Shown: one piece after another, positions 10,552 to 20,153 of the stretch | Position numbering within the stretch: position 1 is the stretch's first letter | How the letters are laid out: the number at the start of each line of letters is the position of its first letter | Assembly: GCA_007134465.1 (NCBI GenBank) | Contig: SLKS01000340.1 | Coordinates: 1 to 34,025, forward strand | Source of the DNA: Kiritimatiellia bacterium | GTDB taxonomy: Bacteria > Verrucomicrobiota > Kiritimatiellia > UBA8416 > SLMC01 | Reading direction: 5' to 3' | Length of the DNA: 34,025 nt | Translations under genes and position numbers: made by a program | Notes under the pieces: generated by a model | What the model saw: the letters and a program-made list of their open reading frames with translations, nothing else | Database searches by the model: none | Told to the model about the DNA's origin: nothing

Positions 10552-10879
10552 ATGATTCTGTCCTCAATGATTCTGTCCAATCCCGCATCGCTCTCTCCTG
10601 ATTTGCCGAAACATCATCTTGTTGTCCGTACAACATTGTCAATCAGCAAGACCGGTGGAACCGGTGGCAGAAGGAAGGTCCCTAAAAGTGGCCGCACACC
10701 AAATGTTCGGAACGCCTCCAAACCCTTTCGCATAGCAACCCGCCGCTTTCGGCTTGCGAACCTTCCTCCGCCGCGATACATTGTCCGAATCACCATCGGG
10801 CGCATTCTGCCCAAGGGGTAAAATGGCGGTTTGATGTATTCGCGAAATCAAGCCGTCCAATACGAACGGGGAAAGCCAT

Positions 10880-12250
10880 ATGCGCACATTCGATGCCATA
10901 GTTCTCGGCAGCGGCGGCGGCCTGAAAATCGCGCAGGGCGCGGCGCGACAGGGCTGGCGTGTCGCGCTGGCCGAGCCCGGCGCCTGCGGCGGCACCTGCC
11001 TCAATCGCGGCTGCATTCCGTCCAAGATGCTGATCTGGCCCGCCGAACTGGCCGACCGCATGCGCGAGGCGAGCCGCGTGAACATTGCCGCCGCGCCGCC
11101 GCGCATCGAATTCGCGCAACTGGTCGGCCGCGTATCCGACACGGTGGACGACATGTCGCGCGCGTTGCGCGCCCGTTGCGAGAACACCGAACGCCTCGAC
11201 TACTACCCGCATCGCGCCCGTTTCGTCGGCCGCCATGTCTTGCGAGCGGGCGACGAAGACATCACGGCGCCTCGCATCTTTATCGCGACCGGCTCGCGCC
11301 CTTTCCTCCCCGCCATTCCCGGCCTGGCCGACGTCCCTTTCCTGACCAGCGCCGACGCCTTGCGCCAGACGAGCCTGCCCGAACGTCTGCTCGTAATCGG
11401 CGGCGGCTATATCGCCACGGAACTGGGCAACGCCTATCGCTCGGCCGGCAGCCAGACAACCTTTCTGGTTCGCAGCCGCCTGTTGCGGCATGAAGATCGC
11501 GAAATCGCCGATCTTTTCGCCCGCGCTTTCCGACGACGCCATACTGTATGCGAAAACTTCGCCTTTGCCGTCGTGCGCCAGACCGACGACGGCATCGAAG
11601 TCGCCGGGCGCGACGAACAGGGACATAGCCGTCGCGCGACAGGCGACGCCTTGCTCGTGGCCGCCGGCGTGATCCCCAACACCGAAGATCTCGGCCTGGA
11701 CAAGGCCGACGTCCGAGTGACCGACGAGGGGCATATCCTCGTGGACCATTGCCTGCGCACGACAGCCGACGGCGTCTACGCGCTCGGCGACGCGGTCGGC
11801 AACCACCTGTTTCGACATACGGTCAACCGCGAAGCCGACTACCTGCTACGCACGGCGTTTTCCGGCGCAAAACCGGCTCCGCTCGATTACGGGCCCGTCC
11901 CGCACGCCGTCTTCGCCGACCCCGAAATCGCCGGGGTGGGTCTCACGGAAGAAGAGGCGCGCGAACGCGGCGCCGACTATGTTGTGGGCCGGGCCGCCTA
12001 TGCCGACAGCAACCAGGGCCTGGCGCGGCAATTCGAGCATGGTTTGTGCAAAATTCTGGTGGATCGCGCCACGCGCCGTTTGCTCGGCGCGCACCTGGTG
12101 GGCGACGAAGCCTCCGACATGATCCATCTCCTGATCCTGCTCATGAAGACCGGCGGCACGCTCGACGAGCTGCTGGACATGATCTTCATTCATCCGGCCC
12201 TGCCCGAGATCGTGCGCGACGCCGCCCGCGACGCGCAAGCGAATTGTTAA
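10880..12250 (+). CDS. Class I pyridine nucleotide-disulfide oxidoreductase (dihydrolipoamide dehydrogenase/mycothione reductase-like)
   Basis: GGTCLNRGCIPSKMLIWPAELADRM redox-active CxxxxC, LLVIGGGYIATELGNAYRSAG, GVYALGDAVGN, C-terminal FIHPALPEIVRDAA. Confidence 0.9.
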   Translation: MRTFDAIVLGSGGGLKIAQGAARQGWRVALAEPGACGGTCLNRGCIPSKMLIWPAELADRMREASRVNIAAAPPRIEFAQLVGRVSDTVDDMSRALRARCENTERLDYYPHRARFVGRHVLRAGDEDITAPRIFIATGSRPFLPAIPGLADVPFLTSADALRQTSLPERLLVIGGGYIATELGNAYRSAGSQTTFLVRSRLLRHEDREIADLFARAFRRRHTVCENFAFAVVRQTDDGIEVAGRDEQGHSRRATGDALLVAAGVIPNTEDLGLDKADVRVTDEGHILVDHCLRTTADGVYALGDAVGNHLFRHTVNREADYLLRTAFSGAKPAPLDYGPVPHAVFADPEIAGVGLTEEEARERGADYVVGRAAYADSNQGLARQFEHGLCKILVDRATRRLLGAHLVGDEASDMIHLLILLMKTGGTLDELLDMIFIHPALPEIVRDAARDAQANC

Positions 12251-12274
12251 CCGCAAAAGAAAGGAAGCGATCGC

Positions 12275-13723
12275 ATGTCACGACCGAATGTGCTGCTGCT
12301 GATGACCGATCAGATGCAAGGGCGGGTGTTGGACCCGCACCATCCCTGCCAAACGCCGCATTTGGATCGCCTGGCGGCGCGCGGGGTTCGTTTCGCGCGG
12401 GCCGTCACGCCCAACGCCGTCTGTTCGCCTGCGCGCGCTTCGCTGATGACAGGGCTGTTGCCGCACAATCATGGCGTGATGTGGGTGACCCATGTCGTGG
12501 ATGGAGATCAAGGCCTTTTGCGGACCGATCGGCCACATTGGGCGCAGCGCCTGCAGGCGGTCGGCTACGACACGGCCTATTTCGGCAAATGGCATGTGGA
12601 ACGTTCCGACTCGCCCGAACGATACGGCTGGGCGACGGACGGGGCGATGCCGAGCGCAGCCTACAAGGCCTTCGCGGCTGAACATGCGGACAAGACATAC
12701 CGGGACCCGGAAACGCTGTCCAGTCACCGGTTCGTGCGGACGCCGGGCTATGCGGATACGCTGCACTATGGCGTGACCCGCGTGCCGCCCGAGCGGCGGC
12801 CGATGGGCGTCGTGACCGCCATGGCCGAGCAGTGGCTCGAATCGGCATTGCGTAGCGACCGGCCCTGGTGCGCCTGCGTCAGCATTCCCGAGCCGCACGA
12901 TCCGTTCGTCTGCGGCGAGGAGGCCTTTGCGCAATATCGGCCCGCCGACCTGGCCCTGCCGCCGAACGCCGGCGATGCGATGAGCGACAAGCCCGGCCTC
13001 TATCGCCGCGCCCGCGCGCTTTGGCAGGACATGAGCGATGCGGAGAAGAAAGAGGCCGCCGCATGCTACTACGCCTCCATAACCGAACTGGACGCGCAAT
13101 TCGGACGGCTGATCGAACGTATCGCGCAGGCGGGTCAGGAAGACCGTACCCTGGTGATTCTGACAGCCGATCATGGCGAATTTCTGGGTGCGCACGGCTT
13201 GTATTGCAAAAATTTCGGAGCATTCGAGGAAGCCTACAACGTCCCGCTTGTCATGGCCGGGCCGGGCGTGGCGCACGGCGCCGTGGCGCGCGAACGTGTC
13301 GCCCTCCAGGACTTGTGCCCCACGATAACGGAACTGACCGGCGCCGAACCGATCGCCTCTCCCGACTCGCGTTCGTTTGCCGCCGTCCTGCGCGAACCGG
13401 GCCGATACGAGAACGAATGGCAAACGGCCTTTGCCGAGTATCATGGCGGCCGCTACCTGATCACGCAACGCATGGTCTGGGACGACAACTGGAAGTTCGT
13501 GTTCAACGGGTTCGACTTCGACGAACTGTACGACTTGGAGAACGACCCCTTTGAAACGGTCAACCTTGCCGCGCGCCCCGAGCATCGGGCGCGTGTCGAG
13601 CAGATGACGGCCCGCATGTGGGCGCGCATGCGCGAAACCGGCGACCAATCGCTTATGAACACCGGCTATCCGATCCTGCGCATCGCGGCGGTCGGGCCGG
13701 AATCGAAAACGCGGAAAGGATAG
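12275..13723 (+). CDS. Sulfatase (formylglycine-dependent, Cys type)
   Basis: MSRPNVLLLMTDQMQGRVLDPHHPCQTPHLDRLAARGVRFARAVTPNAVCSPARASLMTGLLPHNHG: metal-binding D residues and C-S-P-A-R formylglycine motif; ILTADHGEFLGAHGLYCKNFGAFEEAYNVPLVMAGPG. Confidence 0.95.
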   Translation: MSRPNVLLLMTDQMQGRVLDPHHPCQTPHLDRLAARGVRFARAVTPNAVCSPARASLMTGLLPHNHGVMWVTHVVDGDQGLLRTDRPHWAQRLQAVGYDTAYFGKWHVERSDSPERYGWATDGAMPSAAYKAFAAEHADKTYRDPETLSSHRFVRTPGYADTLHYGVTRVPPERRPMGVVTAMAEQWLESALRSDRPWCACVSIPEPHDPFVCGEEAFAQYRPADLALPPNAGDAMSDKPGLYRRARALWQDMSDAEKKEAAACYYASITELDAQFGRLIERIAQAGQEDRTLVILTADHGEFLGAHGLYCKNFGAFEEAYNVPLVMAGPGVAHGAVARERVALQDLCPTITELTGAEPIASPDSRSFAAVLREPGRYENEWQTAFAEYHGGRYLITQRMVWDDNWKFVFNGFDFDELYDLENDPFETVNLAARPEHRARVEQMTARMWARMRETGDQSLMNTGYPILRIAAVGPESKTRKG

Positions 13724-13724
13724 C

Positions 13725-14873
13725 ATGCCCGCACAGAAACAAGCCCGGAACGAAACAGACCCTGCGCATTGGCTGCGAATCGCGGAGCCGCTAATGCGAT
13801 TGCCGACCGCGCCCTTCCGCGAGGATGCGGTGCGCACTCATATCCGCGCGTTCTGCCGTCGGATCGGCATGCGCGTGCGGCAGGACGGCCTGGGCAACCT
13901 GATGGCCGATTGGCGGCCGCGCGGCCCGGCGCCAACCCTGATTCTGGAAGCGCACATGGATCATCCGGGCTTCATCATGGAGGCGGACTCGCGGCGCAAC
14001 CGGACTACGGCGGTCTTCTACGGACGCGTCGAAGACGAGTATTTCCCCGGTTCGCCCGTACGCGTCTTTGCCGAGGACGGGGAACGCCGCGGTCGAGTTG
14101 CGGGACGGCCGAAAGCGATATCCGAACGAGGCCGCCGCGTGGCGCTGGCGCTCGACGGACCGGTACGGCGCGGCGATATCGGAATGTGGGACGTTCCCGC
14201 TTTTCGCCAGCGCAATGGCATGATCGAAGCGCGGGCCTGCGACGATTTGGCGGGGTGCGCCACGCTGCTGGCGTTTCTCGACGCCATGGCCGACCGTCCG
14301 CAACGGCGCAATGTCGGCGCGCTGTTTACCGTGGCCGAAGAAGCGGGCCTGAACGGTGCGCTGTATGTTTGCCGACGACGCCGATTGCCGGCCCAGGCTA
14401 CGATCGTCAGCATCGAAACCAGCCGCGAATGGCCTCACGCCCGCCGCGGCGAAGGCGTGGCGATACGCGTCGGCGATATCGCCCGCGTATTCGACCCGCC
14501 TGTCACCGCGTTCATGCTGCAGGCGGCGCGCGCCGTTGCCGCAAGAGATCCGGCCTTTCGCTGGCAGCGCAAACTGATGGACGGCGGCACCTGCGAGTCG
14601 TCGGTGTATCAAGCGTTCGGCTATGCGACCGGGGCGGTATGCGTTCCGCTGGCCAACTATCACAACCGCGATTTCGCCCGCCGCAGAATCGCCGCCGAAC
14701 GCGTGGCGCTCGGCGATCTGACGTCCATGGTCAAGCTCTTCGTCGCCATGGCGGAATCGTGGCCGACAGGCGGCCGCTTCCGACGCCCGGGCCGGCCGGT
14801 CTACGAAGAAAAGCGCGGTCCGCTCGGCGAACGGTTCCTGGTACGGAAAGATGGGCGAACCTTGTCCGAATAG
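13725..14873 (+). CDS. M42/M20-like metallopeptidase (FrvX-type aminopeptidase)
   Basis: LILEAHMDHPGFIME, ARACDDLAGCATLLAFLDA, GALFTVAEEAGLNGA, IVSIETS motifs. Starts 1 nt after the sulfatase stop. Confidence 0.85.
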   Translation: MPAQKQARNETDPAHWLRIAEPLMRLPTAPFREDAVRTHIRAFCRRIGMRVRQDGLGNLMADWRPRGPAPTLILEAHMDHPGFIMEADSRRNRTTAVFYGRVEDEYFPGSPVRVFAEDGERRGRVAGRPKAISERGRRVALALDGPVRRGDIGMWDVPAFRQRNGMIEARACDDLAGCATLLAFLDAMADRPQRRNVGALFTVAEEAGLNGALYVCRRRRLPAQATIVSIETSREWPHARRGEGVAIRVGDIARVFDPPVTAFMLQAARAVAARDPAFRWQRKLMDGGTCESSVYQAFGYATGAVCVPLANYHNRDFARRRIAAERVALGDLTSMVKLFVAMAESWPTGGRFRRPGRPVYEEKRGPLGERFLVRKDGRTLSE

Positions 14874-14884
14874 CCGGAAACAGA

Positions 14885-16822
14885 TTAAGCCTTATCCAGA
14901 TTCATGCGGCCGCCTGCCAGCAGAATGGCGATGTGGCGATCGGTTAAATCGCAGTGCAGCGGGATGGTTTCGCTTCGGGTTGCGTTCTCCAGCGCGAGCG
15001 GACGCCGCTCTTGCAGCGCGCGGCGGATGTCGGCCAGGCGCAACCGGTCGCCGGCGGCGATGCGGTCGTAGTCGGCCGGGTTGGCAAAGGCAAGCGGCAC
15101 GATGCCGAAGTTGATCAAATTCGCGCGGTGAATCCGTTCGATGGACTTGGCGATCACCGCCTTGACGCCCAGATGCATGGGACACAGCGCCGCATGTTCG
15201 CGGCTCGAGCCCTGTCCGTAGGATTCGCCGGCCACGAGAAAGCCGTGCTCGCCGGCATCGCGCAGCTCGCGCATGCGCTGCGCGAACGTCGGATCCACAT
15301 GCTCGAACACGAAGCGGCTGTAGGTTTCGATATTGGACCTGTGCTTCAGCCGCGGACCGGCCGGCATGATGTGATCGGTGGTGACATTGTCCCCCGCCTT
15401 GATGGCTGCCACGCCCGCCAGCGTTTCCGGCAAGGGCCCGTTCTTCGGCGGCGGTCCGATGCCGGGCCCCTTGACCAGTTCCGTTCGCCCGATGGTTGTT
15501 TCGTCCGGAAACACGAATTGCGAGTCGTCGTGCGGATAGGATTTCGGGGTCGGTACGCGCGGCCATTTCAGGTCTGGCACATCTTCCGACAGGCTGGCCC
15601 GTCCGGTCAGCGCCGCCAGCGCGGCCGTTTCCGGGCTCACCAGATAGACGCGGGCCGACGGCGTGCCGGAGCGTCCCTCGAAATTGCGGTTCGAGGTGCG
15701 GAACGAGACCGCGTTGGTTTCCGGCGACATCGAATTGCCGATGCAGAAACCGCATGCGCTTTCCAGGATGCGCGCGCCCGATTCGATCAGAGCCGCGAGC
15801 CGTCCGTCGGCCGCCAGCATGCCCAGAATCTGTCGCGAGCCCGGCGCGATGCCCAGCGTCGTGTCCGGCGCCACATGCCGGCCTCGCAGCAGGTCGGCCA
15901 CCCGCCGCAAATCGCGGTAGGAGGCGTTGGTGCACGAACCGATCAGGACCTGGTTCACACGCGTCCCGCGCAAGGACGCCACGGTCGCGACGTTGCCCGG
16001 CGAGTGCGGCGCGGCCGCCAGCGGCTCCAGACAAGACAAATCCACCGTCACGGTCCGGTCGTACTCCGCGTCGGGATCGGCGGTCAGTTCCTTCCACGCT
16101 TCCGCGCGGCCTTGCGCTTCCAGAAACGCGCGCGTGATGTCGTCGCTCGGAAACACCGAGGCGGTTACGCCGCATTCCGCGCCCATGTTCGCGATCGTCG
16201 CGCGTTCGGGCACGTCCAAATGCCGCAACGCCGGTCCGGCATACTCGAACACGGTGTTCACGTTGCCCTTCGTCGAAAACATCTCGAGAATTTTCAGGAT
16301 CGCGTCCTTGGCCGATACCCACGGCCTGAAACGACCTTTCAGCTCGATACGCACCACGGTCGGCATCGTCAGCGTAAACGGGCCGCCGCCCATGGCCACC
16401 GCCACATCGAGCCCGCCCGCGCCGATCGCCAGCATGCCGAGTCCGCCCGCCATGGGCGTGTGCGAATCCGATCCCAGCAACGTTTTGCCCGGCTCCCCGA
16501 ACCGTTCCAAGTGGACCTGATGGCAAATCCCGTTGCCCGCCTTCGAGAACACGGCGCCGAACCGGGCCGCCGCCGATTTCAGGTAGGCATGATCGTCCGC
16601 GTTTTCCGGCCCGACCTGCACCGTGTTGTGATCTACGTAGCTGACCGTCCGTTCCGTGCGAATGCGGTCCAGCCCCATCCCTTCGAACTGCAGATAGGCC
16701 ATCGTGCCCGTCGCGTCCTGGGTCAGGGTCTGGTCAATGCGGATGGCGATTTCCTCGCCCGCCTTCGGCGCGCCTTGCGTCAAATGCCGTTCGATGATTT
16801 TCCGGACAATATTCATTCCCAT
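14885..16822 (-). CDS. Aconitate hydratase (Aquifex-type/putative aconitase family)
   Basis: MGMNIVRKIIERHLTQGAPKAGEEIAIRIDQTLTQDATGTMAYLQFEGMGLDRI...LLGSDSHTPMAGGLGMLAIGAGGLDVAVAMGG; VLIGSCTNASYRDL; ACGFCIGN; GESYGQGSSREHAALCPMHLGVKAVIAKS. Start could be 16822 or 16816. Confidence 0.93.
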   Translation of the reverse strand: MGMNIVRKIIERHLTQGAPKAGEEIAIRIDQTLTQDATGTMAYLQFEGMGLDRIRTERTVSYVDHNTVQVGPENADDHAYLKSAAARFGAVFSKAGNGICHQVHLERFGEPGKTLLGSDSHTPMAGGLGMLAIGAGGLDVAVAMGGGPFTLTMPTVVRIELKGRFRPWVSAKDAILKILEMFSTKGNVNTVFEYAGPALRHLDVPERATIANMGAECGVTASVFPSDDITRAFLEAQGRAEAWKELTADPDAEYDRTVTVDLSCLEPLAAAPHSPGNVATVASLRGTRVNQVLIGSCTNASYRDLRRVADLLRGRHVAPDTTLGIAPGSRQILGMLAADGRLAALIESGARILESACGFCIGNSMSPETNAVSFRTSNRNFEGRSGTPSARVYLVSPETAALAALTGRASLSEDVPDLKWPRVPTPKSYPHDDSQFVFPDETTIGRTELVKGPGIGPPPKNGPLPETLAGVAAIKAGDNVTTDHIMPAGPRLKHRSNIETYSRFVFEHVDPTFAQRMRELRDAGEHGFLVAGESYGQGSSREHAALCPMHLGVKAVIAKSIERIHRANLINFGIVPLAFANPADYDRIAAGDRLRLADIRRALQERRPLALENATRSETIPLHCDLTDRHIAILLAGGRMNLDKA

Positions 16823-17023
16823 GCTGTCGTCTCCCGAATGTGCGTGCGAACCGTATGGTTCATGGAAGCGAAAATGACACGGAGCGATCCCATTGTCAAA
16901 CGATTGCGGAACGGCGAAATGAACACAATTTCCCTTACAGCGCAAAAATGCGCGGAAAATTTCGCTCTAACACCGTTTTTAGGCCCGAAAAACACCGTAA
17001 TCCACTGTGCTTCAATGCAATAA

Positions 17024-17038
17024 CGACGCTAAGCGTCG
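17024..17038. promoter_or_regulatory. 15-bp palindrome CGACGCT-A-AGCGTCG in the aconitase/deacetylase divergent intergenic region
   Basis: Perfect 7-bp arms around a central base; could be an operator. Confidence 0.3.
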
Positions 17039-17169
17039 GACAGGGCTGCCTTTGCTATTGACGGCGGGTGTTTCGGGATGGCACGCTGAGATTATTGGGG
17101 TGTCGCACGCGGCAGCGCGTATGGATCGCAGCCGCAAGGCCGGCTGCGGCGAGAGAGAAAGGGAAAAGC

Positions 17170-18018
17170 ATGATCCAATCCGGCAAGGAACAAGAGGCGG
17201 CTTCGTCCGAGTCCTCCATTCGGCTCAGCGTCATAGCGGACGATTTCGGAATGCACGAAGCGATCAACGAAGCGATAGCGGAAACCTTTCGGGACGGACT
17301 GCTTACCGATGCCAACGTGATGGCGCCATGCCCCGCGTTCGAGGAGGCCGTTCGGCTGGCGAAGGAAACCGGGCTGCCGGTCGGCATGCACACGACCTTC
17401 ACCTGCGAATTCGACCTCTATCGCTGGGGTCCGCTTCTGTCGGCGAAGACGCTTGTCGTCGAGGACGGCAACTTTCCGCAGGCGCACGCATGGGGTTCCG
17501 TGGATCTTGCCGAGGCGCGCCGCGAAATGTTCGCCCAGCACGACCGGTTGCGGGATGCGGGCCTTGTCCTCACCCATTTGTCCGAACACATGGGGCTGGG
17601 GGAGCCGGGCGACGCGCTGGCCGCTCTGCAAGCCGAGCTGGGGCGGGAAAGGAACCTGCCGCATCGCACGCACGGCAAGCGGCCCGGCGCGCCTCCGTTC
17701 CGCTATGCGGTTGACGGGCTCGTGCACGTCAGCGCCGTGGCCGGACTGGAGACGCGCAAAAATCGCCTGCGCGAACGGCTCCAAGCCATGCGTCCCGGGG
17801 GCAGGTACATATGGGTGGTGCATCCAGGAGCCGATCATGCTTCGCTGGATCGGCTGGCGACGCCCGGTTCGCCCGTTTTCGACTGGGGCCGCCCGTTTCG
17901 CGCGCTCGACCGCGCCTTGCTGCTGGATCCGGACGTCCGGCAGTGGATGGCCGACCTGAACATTGTGCCGACCCCGATCGCCGAGTTTCCGATAACGGGC
18001 AGTCCGGCAGCTCGGTAA
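17170..18018 (+). CDS. ChbG/HpnK (YdjC-like) family carbohydrate deacetylase
   Basis: RLSVIADDFGMHEAINEAIAETFRDGLLTDANVMAPCPAFEEAV...VGMHTTFTCEFD...LTHLSEHMG; start ATG 17170 preceded by gagagaaaggg. Confidence 0.85.
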   Translation: MIQSGKEQEAASSESSIRLSVIADDFGMHEAINEAIAETFRDGLLTDANVMAPCPAFEEAVRLAKETGLPVGMHTTFTCEFDLYRWGPLLSAKTLVVEDGNFPQAHAWGSVDLAEARREMFAQHDRLRDAGLVLTHLSEHMGLGEPGDALAALQAELGRERNLPHRTHGKRPGAPPFRYAVDGLVHVSAVAGLETRKNRLRERLQAMRPGGRYIWVVHPGADHASLDRLATPGSPVFDWGRPFRALDRALLLDPDVRQWMADLNIVPTPIAEFPITGSPAAR

Positions 18019-18050
18019 GACCCAAGACGGGCTTCGCCAGCAACCCAAGT

Positions 18051-18182
18051 GGTCGGAAATCAGAGGTCGGAGGTCACGGAACACGACTACGGCGACGACT
18101 ACGGGGGACGACCTGCCCGCAGTGCTACAGCGTTGCAGGCGGGCTTCTGTCACTCGTAATCCGTAGTCGTCGCCGTAGTCGT
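18051..18182. repeat. 7-bp tandem block (18051-18078) followed by a perfect 22-bp inverted repeat of a 12-bp-period motif
   Basis: GGTCGGA AATCAGA GGTCGGA GGTCACG; arms 18083-18104 ACGACTACGGCGACGACTACGG and 18161-18182 CCGTAGTCGTCGCCGTAGTCGT are exact reverse complements, with GCCCGC...GCGGGC nested between. Confidence 0.9.
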
Positions 18183-18248
18183 CCACCGAATCCTCTTGTT
18201 TTTTTTCGACAGGACGTCGTGACGAAGGCGCCAACGCTTCATGTCTTT

Positions 18249-18270
18249 GGGCGCGAATTCGCGCCCTTTT
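18249..18270 (+). terminator. 18-bp perfect palindrome GGGCGCGAATTCGCGCCC followed by TTTT
   Basis: 18249-18266 is self-complementary; sits between convergent genes (deacetylase + and xerC -). Confidence 0.55.
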
Positions 18271-18319
18271 CGGCTTCGGGCCCTGTCCATGCATGTCCTC
18301 GTTTCAATCTATCCCTGCA

Positions 18320-19306
18320 TCACGCCCGCGGATGGGCATCTTCGTAAGCCTGTTTCAGGCGTTCGATGCTGACATGCGTATAGATCTGGGTGGTGGACAG
18401 GCTGGCATGGCCCAGCAGTTCCTGGACGCTGCGCAGGTCGGCGCCGCGGTCGAGCAGATGCGTGGCGAACGAATGCCGGAGCGCATGCGGCGACAGGTTC
18501 GCGTTCAGTCCGGCTTCCATCAGCCGTTGTTTCATCATGCGCTCGGCCGAGCGCGGGGTGAGCGCGCCGCCATGCTTGTTGCGGAAGATCGGTCCGTTCT
18601 CTCGCGCGCCCGGCGTTCGGCCGCGCCAGGCTTCTTCGGCCTCGAACAGCGCGGTCAGGGCGTCGCCGGCGGGCCGGCCCAGCGGGCACAGCCGCTCCTT
18701 CTTGCCTTTGCCGCGCACCTTGACAATGCCCGAAAGCATATCCGCGTCGCTACGACGCAACGCGACGATTTCGCTCAGACGCGCGCCGGAGCTGTAGAGC
18801 GTTTCGAGCAAGGCCGTGTCGCGGGCGGCGGCGTAGCGTTCGAACTGAGTTGGCGGCTTGTCGCGTCGTTCCTCCCGCGCGCGCAAAGCGCGCGCCGGCG
18901 CGGCGAGCAAGGCGGTTACGTCCTGTACGGACAGGATTTCCGGCAATGGGCTATTTCGCTTGGGCGCGCGCAAGCCGGAAAACGGATTGTGCGACACCTG
19001 TTCCTCGCGTTCGAGAAAGCGGTAGAACATGCGCAAGCCGGACAGCTTTCGGCCCGCCGTGGCCGGCGCCATTTTCCGTTTCTGGAATTCGATCACGAAC
19101 CGGCGCGCGCCATAGACGTCCAATGCGCTCCACGGCCAAGGCGGCTTCTTGTCCGCCCCCCAAATCAGGGCCGCGCATTGGCCGATGTCCGAGGCGTAGG
19201 CGGCCAGCGTATGCGGCGACGCGTTGCGTTCCACCCGCAGGTAGTCCAGAAACCGGTGGACCTGCGGATCGGCTTCCGCCGCGAATCGGGCTGCCGTCGC
19301 GCTCAT
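18320..19306 (-). CDS. xerC: Tyrosine recombinase XerC/XerD
   Basis: LYSSGARLSEIVALRRSDAD...VRGKGKKERLCPLG...LSPHALRHSFATHLLDRGADLRSVQELLGHASLSTTQIYTHVSIERLKQAYEDAHPRA. ATG overlaps the rsmE stop. Confidence 0.93.
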   Translation of the reverse strand: MSATAARFAAEADPQVHRFLDYLRVERNASPHTLAAYASDIGQCAALIWGADKKPPWPWSALDVYGARRFVIEFQKRKMAPATAGRKLSGLRMFYRFLEREEQVSHNPFSGLRAPKRNSPLPEILSVQDVTALLAAPARALRAREERRDKPPTQFERYAAARDTALLETLYSSGARLSEIVALRRSDADMLSGIVKVRGKGKKERLCPLGRPAGDALTALFEAEEAWRGRTPGARENGPIFRNKHGGALTPRSAERMMKQRLMEAGLNANLSPHALRHSFATHLLDRGADLRSVQELLGHASLSTTQIYTHVSIERLKQAYEDAHPRA

Positions 19307-20049
19307 GAGCCATTCTCCCGCCGCGCGGCATGGGCCAGCGCCAGCAGCGCCACGCACGCCGTATCGCTGCGCAACGTGCGCGCGCCCATGGAAACGCCGC
19401 GAAAACCGCGCGCTTCCAACGAAGCCCGCTCTTGCGCCGTCCAGCCGCCTTCCGGCCCCACGGCCACCAGCAGCCGCTCCGTGTCGCAACCGGTGGCTGC
19501 CACGGCCGACGCCGACGTGTCCGCCGCCGGATCGGCCAGCCACCTAGTTTCGTTCGCGACCGGGTCGCCCAACGCCTCGTCCAGCATGGTTGCGAAACGG
19601 CGCCAAATCCGCACGTCGGGCACGCGCGTATCCTGCGCCTGCTGCAAGCCTTCGACGAGCAGCGGACGATAGGTTTCCGGCCGAATCGCATGCGAATCGA
19701 AATAGCCGCGCTCCACTTTCCAGGCGGCGGTCAGCAGGATGCGGCCCACGCCCAACGCCGCCATCTGCGCCCAGAGCCGACGCAGAACTTTGGGACGCGG
19801 CAACGCCAGCAGCACATCCACGGCCGGCCGTTCCGGCACGCACGGCTCGAATGCGCACGCCAGCCTCACGCCGCCAGGCCCAACCTCGACAACCGTGCCC
19901 GTCCCTTTCGGCCCGTCGGCCAGACCGACGCGCACTGTTTGGCCCGGTTCCGCGCGGAGCACGTCGCGCAGGTGCCGCGCGCGAACGTCGCGCACAACAG
20001 CCGTTCCGTCCTCCGCCACCTCTTCGCGATCGAACAGCAGCAAATTCAC
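19303..20049 (-). CDS. rsmE: 16S rRNA (uracil-1498-N3)-methyltransferase RsmE
   Basis: VNLLLFDREEV...RARHLRDVLRAEPGQTVRVG...LLVAVGPEGGWTAQERASLEARGFRGVSMGARTLRSDTACVALLALAHA. Likely GTG start at 20049; ATG at 20127 is an alternative. Confidence 0.88.
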   Translation of the reverse strand: MNLLLFDREEVAEDGTAVVRDVRARHLRDVLRAEPGQTVRVGLADGPKGTGTVVEVGPGGVRLACAFEPCVPERPAVDVLLALPRPKVLRRLWAQMAALGVGRILLTAAWKVERGYFDSHAIRPETYRPLLVEGLQQAQDTRVPDVRIWRRFATMLDEALGDPVANETRWLADPAADTSASAVAATGCDTERLLVAVGPEGGWTAQERASLEARGFRGVSMGARTLRSDTACVALLALAHAARRENGS

Positions 20050-20153
20050 GCCAAGCCCCCGAGAAAACGTTTGCGTCGTCTGGCTAACCGCGTTAGATTC
20101 CGGAACCGTAGCAAAGACTGCGACCATACCGCAACAGAGAAGCGAGGCAACGC

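Noticed and set aside
14954-17023. 689-aa plus-strand ORF opposite the aconitase gene
   Set aside because: Antisense to a confident aconitase; Arg/His/Gln-rich low-quality translation.
18320-19306. XerC as a mobile-element integrase
   Set aside because: Housekeeping-type sequence overlapping rsmE; no attachment sites, tRNA or phage genes nearby.
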